Shown in pieces: positions 46,321-53,603 of a stretch of DNA of 64,000 bases (within the stretch, counting starts at the first letter, position 1; every line of letters starts with the position of its first letter). The stretch is from Microthrixaceae bacterium (GTDB lineage Bacteria; Actinomycetota; Acidimicrobiia; Acidimicrobiales; Iamiaceae). The notes under the pieces are model-generated. The model was not told the DNA's origin. It made no database searches and saw nothing but the letters and a program-made list of their open reading frames with translations. The stretch lies in contig JADJDU010000013.1 of NCBI GenBank assembly GCA_016702505.1, forward strand, positions 1 to 64,000. The letters are read 5' to 3'. A program made the translations under genes and the position numbers.

Positions 46321-47845
46321 AGTGCAGGACCCAGCCAACCGCCACCAGGGCCACCGCTAGGACCCGGGTCGGAAGGTCCCCCCACCGCACGTACAGCGTG
46401 TTCCCGGTCCGAAGCGGGATGTCGTGGCGTACCTCGACGCGGGCTAGCACCTGGCTGCTGCGTTGGAACACCTCCCCCGACGGGCTGACGAAGGCACTGA
46501 AACCGGTCGGCGAGACCTGTACCGCCCACCGCCCGGTCTCGATGGCCCGCAACCGGGTGGACGCCACCTGCTGGGTCTGCACCAAGGTCCCGGTGTAGGT
46601 GGCGCCGTTGGTGGGGTTGTAGAGGAGCTGGCCGCCGGCCTGCACGCCCGATCGGGCGCGGTGCCCGAAGAAGACCTCCCAGGAGATGACCGTGGCCAGC
46701 GGGGCGTTTGGAGTGGTGAGTAGACCCGAATCGGTGGACACGGTGGCATCCCGGGACGCCAGTGTGTCTGGGGCCACCTTCTCTATCCAGGACCGGAAGG
46801 GCACGAATTCGCCGAACGGTACCCGCTGCACCTTCACGTACCGGTCTATCCACTCGCCATCGCTGGTGACGACCTGGGAGGAGTTTCGGAACTCGGTGTC
46901 ACTAACGCCCTCCACGGTGCCGACTACCAAGGTGGAGTCCAGATCGGCCGCCAACTGCTCCAGTTCCGCCCCTTCGGGAGCATCTTGTACCGGGCCGTCG
47001 GTGTCGACCACGTCCTCGGGCCACAGGACCAGGTCGAGTCCGGGAGGGACCTGGGCGCTGGCCTCCAGGTGGCGTTCGAACACCTTGCGCTCGTCGGTGT
47101 TGATGGCCCGGGTGCCTTGCGGTCCACCTCCTTGCACGTAGGCCACATCCATCGTCTGGCCCGTCGGCTCCCCCTGGGGCGCCACCACCGCAATCACCAT
47201 CAGGACCGCCACGGCGGCGCCGGCTCCGCCCGCGGCCCGCCAGTCCCGGGACACGAGAGCAGACAGGGCCAGGCCCACGGCCACGGTGGCCACCCCGATC
47301 AGTAGGACACCGCCGACCCGGGCGATTGTCGCCAGCGGACCGCCGACCTGCCCCACCGCCAGGAGCGACAGCGGCACGCCACCGAAGGGCCATGCACTCC
47401 GGAACGCCTCGCACAGCACCCACGCGCCCACGATGGCCGGTCGGCGACCGGCACCGGGGGGCACCGCCAGACAGAACAGGCCGAGGAACAGGGCGTAGGC
47501 CAGGGTGGCGATGATGTATCCGGGAAAGGTGAGCTGGCTGATCCAGGAGATGGTGGGTGTGAAGAGCGCCAGTCCGGCCACAAAGCCTCGACCCAGCCGC
47601 TGCCGGGCCCCGGCGCCGGCCAGGAGCCGGTCGGCCAGTGCCAACCCGGCGAAGGCCAACGGCCACCATCCCCACGGCGGCAGGCTCAGGGCCACCAGAA
47701 CTCCGACCCCGACGGCTCGAACCATCGGTCGGGCCGCCAGGCTCCTGACCTCAGCCATCGGACCACGGCTGGAGGCGTCGCTGCCTTCGGCGCCGAGATC
47801 AGTAGCGGTCGGGATCGGTGGATCCTGCTCAGAGGTGTGAGACAT
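46268..47845 (-). CDS. lnt: Apolipoprotein N-acyltransferase homologue (nitrilase fold) with Ser at the catalytic Cys
   Basis: 525 aa. The N-terminal multi-TM part (ALSLPPWGWWPLAFAGLAL; FTPTISWISQLTFPGYIIA; FRSAWPFGGVPLSLL) and the C-terminal nitrilase domain are in the usual order. The catalytic Glu is in LDLVLWPEDVV and Lys in IDRYVKVQRVPFGEFVPFR. Where Lnt has its nucleophile (CYE), this protein has VISWEVFFG, with Ser at residue about 388. The rest of the region is normal (LLYNPTNGATYTGTLVQTQ; RLRAIETGRWAVQVSP). Lnt adds the third acyl chain to lipoproteins. With Ser the activity may be lost or altered. Lipoproteins do occur in this window. Confidence 0.8.
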   Translation of the reverse strand: MSHTSEQDPPIPTATDLGAEGSDASSRGPMAEVRSLAARPMVRAVGVGVLVALSLPPWGWWPLAFAGLALADRLLAGAGARQRLGRGFVAGLALFTPTISWISQLTFPGYIIATLAYALFLGLFCLAVPPGAGRRPAIVGAWVLCEAFRSAWPFGGVPLSLLAVGQVGGPLATIARVGGVLLIGVATVAVGLALSALVSRDWRAAGGAGAAVAVLMVIAVVAPQGEPTGQTMDVAYVQGGGPQGTRAINTDERKVFERHLEASAQVPPGLDLVLWPEDVVDTDGPVQDAPEGAELEQLAADLDSTLVVGTVEGVSDTEFRNSSQVVTSDGEWIDRYVKVQRVPFGEFVPFRSWIEKVAPDTLASRDATVSTDSGLLTTPNAPLATVISWEVFFGHRARSGVQAGGQLLYNPTNGATYTGTLVQTQQVASTRLRAIETGRWAVQVSPTGFSAFVSPSGEVFQRSSQVLARVEVRHDIPLRTGNTLYVRWGDLPTRVLAVALVAVGWVLHFTRRGDRPRPSASPDRR

Positions 47846-47981
47846 CGGCGGACAGTCTGGTCGACACCGGGCTGCCCTCCATCGTCAGCGGGACCGTTCG
47901 ACTCGCCATGTCGGTCCACCTTGCAGACCGCTCCTTTGACGGTCCGGTCTGGTTCGATGACGTCCGAAGTACCTTCTGGCC

Positions 47982-49226
47982 ATGGATCCGGTGGTCACCT
48001 CTCCCGAATCTGCGATGGGGGAACCGCCGAGGTTCGGGCCCCTTCGGTTCGGCCCGGTGCAAAAGCAGGCTGCGCTCTTGTGGTTGGCGGTGGCGTTACC
48101 TGTCAACACTCTGATCTTCGTGGGGCGGCGGCTCTGGGGTCCCGGTGGTCGCCCGCTCATCGACGACGCCTTCATGCACTGGGATGCCCGGTGGTTCATG
48201 ACCATCGCTCGAGACGGCTACAGCTACCAGCCCGGACAACAGTCAAACGTGGTCTTCGCCCCCGCCTTCCCCCTTATCGGAAGGGCGGCATCGGTGGTAG
48301 TCGGTTCGATCCCACTGGCCTTGTTCCTGGTCGCTGCCGCTTTCGGCCTAGCCAGCTTCGTGCTGGTGGCCACGTGGTTCGAGCGGCGAGAGTCAGAGGC
48401 CATCACCCGCTCGGCCATGGTGCTCTTCGCCCTCTATCCGTTCACCATCTACCTGACCGGCATCCCCTACAGCGAGCCCCTCTACCTGTTCACGGCATTG
48501 GCCGCGTTCATGGCCCTGGAATCGGATCGGCCGGCGTTGGCCGGGCTGGCGGGCCTCGTCACCACCGCCACCAGGGTCACCGGGGTGGCGGTGGCCGTGG
48601 GGCTCATGGTCATGGTCCTCACCCGGCGGGGCGCACTTCGGGCTGTGACCGAGGCCGATCGCCAAGACGGACCCACCGACGGGTGGGTCTTAGGGCCGAT
48701 GGTGATATCGCCCCGCAAGCTTCGCGGCCGCGATGCCTGGGTCCTGTTGTCATGGGTGGGGCTGGTGGCGTGGATGGCGTACTTCCAACATCGCTTCGAC
48801 AACCCGGTGTTGTTCTCGTCGGGCAACTTCGGGGCACCGGGACGCTGGTTGAGCGAACCGAGCATTCGCTCGCTGCTCAAGGTCCAGTACTTCCAGAACC
48901 TCACCGAGGAGATCCCGGCCTACATCCTCACCACCACCATCCATGGGATCCTGGCCATCGGCGCCATCTTGTTGATGCCCGCGGTGGTGCGTCGCTACGG
49001 AGCGGCCTATGGCGTGTTCGGCGGGACGATCATCGCCATGAGCTGGATCACCAGCGGCGCCTTCCAGGGCTTCGGCCGGTACCTGCTGGTGGTGTTCCCG
49101 CTGTTCGGCCCGCTGGCGGTGTGGGCGGCCCGGACCGCGCTGCGCACGGTCTGGCTCCCGCGCTTCTTCGGCCTGGGCCTTCTAGCCACCACCCTCATGT
49201 GGGCCAACGGTCACTGGGTGTCCTAG
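47982..49226 (+). CDS. PIG-V-like mannosyltransferase (GT-C)
   Basis: 414 aa, a multi-pass membrane protein. The first luminal loop carries MHWDARWFMTIARDGYSYQP, the HWD/E-type motif and aspartate typical of PIG-V/GT-C enzymes. It is followed by VVFAPAFPLIGRAASVVVG, MVLFALYPFTIYLTGIPYSE, PLYLFTALAAFMALE and a GFGRYLLVVFPLF end. The family uses polyprenyl-phosphate mannose to extend lipid-linked glycans outside the membrane. It is divergent from the Lnt-like gene across a 136-bp gap. Confidence 0.8.
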   Translation: MDPVVTSPESAMGEPPRFGPLRFGPVQKQAALLWLAVALPVNTLIFVGRRLWGPGGRPLIDDAFMHWDARWFMTIARDGYSYQPGQQSNVVFAPAFPLIGRAASVVVGSIPLALFLVAAAFGLASFVLVATWFERRESEAITRSAMVLFALYPFTIYLTGIPYSEPLYLFTALAAFMALESDRPALAGLAGLVTTATRVTGVAVAVGLMVMVLTRRGALRAVTEADRQDGPTDGWVLGPMVISPRKLRGRDAWVLLSWVGLVAWMAYFQHRFDNPVLFSSGNFGAPGRWLSEPSIRSLLKVQYFQNLTEEIPAYILTTTIHGILAIGAILLMPAVVRRYGAAYGVFGGTIIAMSWITSGAFQGFGRYLLVVFPLFGPLAVWAARTALRTVWLPRFFGLGLLATTLMWANGHWVS

Positions 49227-49237
49227 TCCTAGATCCG

Positions 49238-49258
49238 CCGGAAGGCAGAGCCTTCCGG
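49238..49258 (+). terminator. Stem-loop after the PIG-V-like gene
   Basis: A perfect 9-bp stem with a 3-base loop, CCGGAAGGC-AGA-GCCTTCCGG, 12 bp after the stop at 49226. No T tract follows. It probably ends the plus-strand transcript. Confidence 0.65.
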
Positions 49259-49290
49259 TGGAGTTCGATCGCCGGCCTGACGGCCGACGT

Positions 49291-49329
49291 CTTCGCTGCT
49301 GCGACCGGCAAAGCCGATCTCCGCAGGTC
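49291..49329 (-). repeat. 39-bp dispersed repeat, copy 2 (inverted)
   Basis: The exact reverse complement of 37361-37399. Each copy lies just downstream of a plus-strand gene. With only two copies here it cannot be assigned to a known repeat class. Confidence 0.85.
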
Positions 49330-49573
49330 GGGGGCTCTGCCACGAAGGGCTCTGCCCCCGAACCCCCGCCCAGTCCTGCAGCTTCACGTCGTCGCTCCTA
49401 GGTTGATCAGACCGCGGGGGCCTCGGTTGAACCATGCCGTGCTTATGGGTCGGCTCGCCCACTCGCTCGCCTCCTAAGCCTGGATCAGCCGGAAGGCAGG
49501 CCCCCGAACCCCCGCCAGTCCTGCTGCTTCAACTCGCCAGATGGTCGAACGTTCTCGGGGCGAGTTTGGTCGG

Positions 49574-51142
49574 TCAGTGAAGAAGAGCGCGTCGGGTGGG
49601 CCAGGTCGCGCCCAGGGCCTTGGCGGCGAGCTCTCCGGAGCGGATGCATGCGGGCACACCCACGCCGCGAAGGGCGGCCCCGGCCAAGACCAGGCCCGCC
49701 CGGTGACGGGCCGACACCGCGGCCAGGTCGGCTTCGATGGCATCGACGCGGGACAGGTGGCCAGGGGCGTATTGGGGGAAGGCCCGATCCCAGCGCCCCA
49801 CTCGGACCTCGGTCGGGGCGGCCCTCACCCCGATCACGCGGTCCAGATCGGCGGTCACGCGGGCCAGGAGGTCGTCATCATCTAGGTCGCGGTGGCGGTC
49901 GTCTCCCATCCGGCCCGCCGAGACCCTCAAGATGATGTCGTCACGTTCAGGATGGCGCCACTGCGCCCACTTGGCGGTTCCATAGGACACCGCCGTCACC
50001 ATGGTTCCCTGGTCGCGGGGGATCAGGCACCCGCTCACCCCCTCGGGTAGCCCGTCGGCGGGGTCGATGGCGTCGGCGTCGAAGGCCAGGGTGACCATCG
50101 TTATCGAGGAGTGATCGATGTCGGTCAGCAACCGGGCCGGACCGGGAGCGAGGTCGGCCAGAAGGGATGCAGCGACGAAGGCCGGACAGGCCAACACCAC
50201 GGCATCGGCGAGAAGGGTGGACCCGTCGGAGAGGTGGGCCAGCCACTGGCCTCCGGCCCCACCAACCCCACTCACCTCCCCGGTCACCCCGGTTTGGCCA
50301 ATCGGTTCTAGGGCCTGGACCTCAACCCCCACCCGCAGGTCGGCGGAGGGCATGGCACCCACCACGGCATCCACCAGGCGGGCCATGCCACCGAGGGGGG
50401 TGGCGAACACCGGGGCCGTACCCGGTGTGGACGCAGCCGGTGATGAGGTGGTCGACGTTCCCGCCTTCACCTGGGCGGCACAAGAGCGGATGAGGCTCGG
50501 GTCTCTTGTTCGGGCGGCCGCGTCGATCTGGGGGACGACGGCGGCCAGGCTCAGCCTCGAGGTATCCCCGGCGTTGATCCCTCCGATCAGTGGGTCGATG
50601 AGGTGGTCCACCACCTCGTCGCCCAGGCGGCCACGCAGGTAGGGGCCGACGGCCACGTCGCCCGAGGGCGATGCCGGTGCCGACGGAGGATCGGTGTCCA
50701 ATCGCGGCAGTTCGAGGTCCCGAGCCACCCTCGCCAGGCCGTCGGGCGAGAGGATCCCGCTGGCTGCCAGGGCATCGAGGTCGACGGGCACACCCAGCAC
50801 GTGCCCCTCGGGCATCGGTCGCCGGGCCCCGTCGAGGAAGATCTCCGCCCGGCGGGCCAGGGGAGACACCAGTTCGCCGTCTATCTCCAGGTCGTGGCAA
50901 AGGGCCACAGCCCAGGGCACCCGGAGCAGGAAGTTGTCGGCGGTCTCGTCCACCGGTCGACCGGCGAACATCGAGGTCTGGATCTTTCCCCCCAGGCGTC
51001 CGGGCTCCACCACCGTCACGTGGGACCCTGCCTGGGTAAGTCGCAACGCGGCCGTCAGCCCGGCTGCACCACCCCCTACCACCACGACATGGTCAGGTCG
51101 GACCCGCGTCGAACTCACGTCGGACTCACGTCGGACTCGCAT
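49574..51142 (-). CDS. hemY: Protoporphyrinogen/coproporphyrinogen oxidase, HemY type
   Basis: 522 aa from the ATG at 51142; a GTG at 51118 would avoid the 17-bp overlap with hemH. The FAD motif is DHVVVVGGGAAGLTAALRL, followed by HVTVVEPGRLGGKIQTSMF and DETADNFLLRVP. The family's middle has LIDPLIGGINAGDTSRLSL, FATPLGGMARLVDAVV and, at the end, RWDRAFPQYAPGHLSRVD and GLVLAGAALRGVGVPACI. In actinobacteria this soluble, oxygen-dependent enzyme oxidises coproporphyrinogen III to coproporphyrin III in the coproporphyrin-dependent haem route. It is the last gene of hemE-hemH-hemY. Confidence 0.9.
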   Translation of the reverse strand: MRVRRESDVSSTRVRPDHVVVVGGGAAGLTAALRLTQAGSHVTVVEPGRLGGKIQTSMFAGRPVDETADNFLLRVPWAVALCHDLEIDGELVSPLARRAEIFLDGARRPMPEGHVLGVPVDLDALAASGILSPDGLARVARDLELPRLDTDPPSAPASPSGDVAVGPYLRGRLGDEVVDHLIDPLIGGINAGDTSRLSLAAVVPQIDAAARTRDPSLIRSCAAQVKAGTSTTSSPAASTPGTAPVFATPLGGMARLVDAVVGAMPSADLRVGVEVQALEPIGQTGVTGEVSGVGGAGGQWLAHLSDGSTLLADAVVLACPAFVAASLLADLAPGPARLLTDIDHSSITMVTLAFDADAIDPADGLPEGVSGCLIPRDQGTMVTAVSYGTAKWAQWRHPERDDIILRVSAGRMGDDRHRDLDDDDLLARVTADLDRVIGVRAAPTEVRVGRWDRAFPQYAPGHLSRVDAIEADLAAVSARHRAGLVLAGAALRGVGVPACIRSGELAAKALGATWPTRRALLH

Positions 51143-52151
51143 CAGTTCCGGGCTGGTGCGGGTCGGTGCCCGCGCCGGGATCCGAGCCAGGATCAGCGCT
51201 CTGACCAGCGTTCTGACCAGCCACGGGTGAGTTGGCGGCGGTCTGGACCCGGCGGGCCAGGGCCGCCATGACTCTGGGGTCGTCGTTGAGGGTCCTTGTC
51301 CGGCCAAAGGCCAGCCCGGCCTCGGAGGCTCTAGCAGCGGCTTCGATGTCGAGGTCGTAGGCCACCTCGAGGTGGTCGGCCACGAACCCCTGCGGGCACA
51401 CCAGGATTCCATCGGTTCCACCGGACCGTGCCAGCTCGTCGATCACCGCCAAGATGTCGGGGCCCCGCCACGGTTCGGGGGTTGCTCCGGCGCTCTGCCA
51501 GGCCAGCGACCAGCGGGAGGCGTCCAGGCCGGCGAGCCGGGCCGCAGCCGCTGCCGACGCCGCCAGCTCGCCGGGGTAGGAGTCTCCTTCCAGCACCCGC
51601 TCGGGCAGCGAGTGGGCGGTGAAGACGACTTGGGTGGATGGACCCATGTCGGTGAGGGCATCGACGACGGCGGTGGCCAGGAACTCCTGGTAGGTGGGCT
51701 CGTCATACCAGCGCAACACCTGCGAATGCCCGATGTCGACCTGGGCGGCGGCCGCGGCGGCCCGATTCTGGTACTCGCCGACGCTGGCTCCCGAGTAGTG
51801 CGGGGCCAGGACCAGGCCCACCACATGGCCGACGCCTTCAGCGGCCAACGTCGATACGGCGTCCTCGATGAACGGACTGGCATGCTTCTGGCCCAGCCTG
51901 ACCTCGAACCGTTGCGGCTCGAGGCGGTCCAACTCCCGGGCCACGGCCGCCACCTGGTCGGCCGTGCGTGCGGCCAGTGTGGATGTTCCCCCCAGAGCGT
52001 CGTAGCGGCGGGTGAGGTCGGCGAGCTGCTCGGGTGACGGGGGTCGACCACGCCGGATGTGGGTGTAGTAAGCCTCGATGTCGCTGGTGCGGGCCGGGGT
52101 GCCGTAGGCCATGACCACGACCCCCACCCGAGTGGCGGGCGCGGCCGTCAC
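51126..52151 (-). CDS. hemH: Ferrochelatase (coproporphyrin type)
   Basis: 341 aa. It inserts iron into the porphyrin. It starts VGVVVMAYGTPARTSDIEA, has GQKHASPFIEDAV and VGLVLAPHYSGASVGEYQN, the active-site His in VVFTAHSLPERVL, and GILVCPQGFVADHLEVAYD. Actinobacterial enzymes of this kind use coproporphyrin III. The last roughly 35 residues are a low-complexity Gly/Asp/Pro tail. Its start overlaps the hemE stop by four bases and its end overlaps the hemY start region. Confidence 0.9.
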   Translation of the reverse strand: MTAAPATRVGVVVMAYGTPARTSDIEAYYTHIRRGRPPSPEQLADLTRRYDALGGTSTLAARTADQVAAVARELDRLEPQRFEVRLGQKHASPFIEDAVSTLAAEGVGHVVGLVLAPHYSGASVGEYQNRAAAAAAQVDIGHSQVLRWYDEPTYQEFLATAVVDALTDMGPSTQVVFTAHSLPERVLEGDSYPGELAASAAAAARLAGLDASRWSLAWQSAGATPEPWRGPDILAVIDELARSGGTDGILVCPQGFVADHLEVAYDLDIEAAARASEAGLAFGRTRTLNDDPRVMAALARRVQTAANSPVAGQNAGQSADPGSDPGAGTDPHQPGTDASPT

Positions 52152-53185
52152 CGCACCCGACCCTCGGCGTGAACGGTGTCGATCACCCGCTTCAACACGT
52201 CAGGGTCCGACTCGGGAAACACACCGTGGCCCAGGTTGAAGATGTGTCCGCGGTGTCCGTCGGCTCGTCGCAGCACGTCGCGGGTCCGCTCCACCGCCAC
52301 ATCGGCACCGGCCAGGATCGTGGTCGGATCGAGGTTGCCCTGGAGGGCCACCTCATCTCCCAGACGGGCCCGGGCGTCGTCGAGGTCCACCCGCCAGTCG
52401 ACCCCCACCACGTCGGCGCCGGCCTCGTGCATGAGCCCCAGCAGTTCACCGGTGCCCACCCCGAAGTGAACCCGCGGCACCCCGGTGTCGGCGATGCCAC
52501 CTAGGACCTTCTGCGACGCCGGCAGGACGTAACGCCGATAGTCGCTGGGGCACAGGGCCCCAGCCCAGGAGTCGAACAGTTGGATGGCCGAAGCCCCAGC
52601 CGCAACCTGGCTGCGCAGTGATGCCAGGGCCAGGTCGGCGAGCCGGTCGAGTAGCGCGGCGAACAACTCGGGATGGCCGTACATGAGAGCCTTGGTCTTG
52701 GCGTAGGTGCGGCTCGGTCCACCCTCGATGGCATAGGAGGCCACCGTGAACGGGGCCCCGGCGAACCCGATGAGCGGGACGTCACCCAACTCCGACACCA
52801 GGTTGCGGACGGTATCGAGCACGAAGGGAGTGTGGGCCTGGGCGTCGAGATCGACGATGCGGTCCAGATCGGCCTCGCTTCGGAACGGGCGTTCCACGAC
52901 CGGTCCCACGCCGGGACGCACCTCGACCCCGAAGCCGATCGCCTCCAGCGGGGTGACGATGTCGGAGTACAAGATCGCGGCATCGGTGCCGTAGCGGTGC
53001 ACCGGCTGGAGAGTGATCTCGGTGGCCAGGTCGGGGTTGCGGATCGCCTCGGTGATGGAGCCGGTGCCCCGGATCGCCCGGTACTCGGGCAGCGATCGGC
53101 CGGCCTGGCGCATGAACCACACTGGCACCCGGTCGTGAGGTTCACCCCGACAGGCACGGAGGAACGGTGAGTCGGCGCTGACCAT
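52148..53185 (-). CDS. hemE: Uroporphyrinogen decarboxylase
   Basis: 345 aa from the ATG at 53185; an ATG at 53224 would add 13 residues and overlap the divergent gene's start. It converts uroporphyrinogen III to coproporphyrinogen III. The signature N-terminus is VPVWFMRQAGRSLPEYRAI. The catalytic Asp region (ATEI...AAILYSDIVTPLEA), IGFAGAPFTVASYAIEGG, the VHFGVGTGELL region and GNLDPTTILAG are all present. First gene of the haem block. Confidence 0.9.
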   Translation of the reverse strand: MVSADSPFLRACRGEPHDRVPVWFMRQAGRSLPEYRAIRGTGSITEAIRNPDLATEITLQPVHRYGTDAAILYSDIVTPLEAIGFGVEVRPGVGPVVERPFRSEADLDRIVDLDAQAHTPFVLDTVRNLVSELGDVPLIGFAGAPFTVASYAIEGGPSRTYAKTKALMYGHPELFAALLDRLADLALASLRSQVAAGASAIQLFDSWAGALCPSDYRRYVLPASQKVLGGIADTGVPRVHFGVGTGELLGLMHEAGADVVGVDWRVDLDDARARLGDEVALQGNLDPTTILAGADVAVERTRDVLRRADGHRGHIFNLGHGVFPESDPDVLKRVIDTVHAEGRVR

Positions 53186-53222
53186 CGCGGCGAGGCTAAT
53201 GGTGCTGTGATCGGATGTAGCC

Positions 53223-53486
53223 ATGCGCCGCTCCATCGACGACCAGCCCTTCGACGCCGAGGCCGACCCGGTGGTGGCCGGTGATCCCGACCTCCAGCAG
53301 ACCTCGTGGGCGGTGGCCATCGCCGATGACTACGACGACGCCGAACCACGGGTGGTGCTCACCGTGGAAGAGATCGGACGGGCCGGTGCCGGGCTCATCA
53401 CCCATCTGACCCCGGTCGGGGCCCGCCGGCTGAGGGTGGCCCTACGCGATGCCCTGCGTGAGATCGGCGAGGACCCCGGGCTCTGA
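53223..53486 (+). CDS. Conserved-looking small hypothetical protein
   Basis: 87 aa from the ATG at 53223, acidic and soluble. It reads as a short beta-rich segment (WAVAIADDYDDAEPRVVLT) and a C-terminal helix (ARRLRVALRDALREIGEDP). No family is recognised. It is divergent from hemE across a 37-bp gap with coding-like composition, so it is probably real. A GGCGG-AGCA-CCGCC hairpin follows at 53502-53515. Confidence 0.55.
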   Translation: MRRSIDDQPFDAEADPVVAGDPDLQQTSWAVAIADDYDDAEPRVVLTVEEIGRAGAGLITHLTPVGARRLRVALRDALREIGEDPGL

Positions 53487-53603
53487 GGAGGCGAGCCGAA
53501 AGGCGGAGCACCGCCTAGGATGGCAGATCCCTTGATCGGGGTCTGACCCGCCGGTCCGATCCCGTTCACCGCCGAACCGACATCGGATTCACCCGCTTCA
53601 CCC

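Larger units (their letters stand above)
49227..49573. other. Intergenic region with hairpin and repeats
   Basis: 347 bp without a supported gene. It contains a strong hairpin (49238-49258), the inverted copy of the 39-bp repeat (49291-49329), and an internal direct repeat of about 33 bp (49354-49386 and 49500-49531, beginning GCCCCCGAACCCCCGCC). A short GCCGGAAGGCAG element also recurs (at 49237 and 49488). It looks like an accumulation site for small non-coding repeats between convergent genes. Confidence 0.7.
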
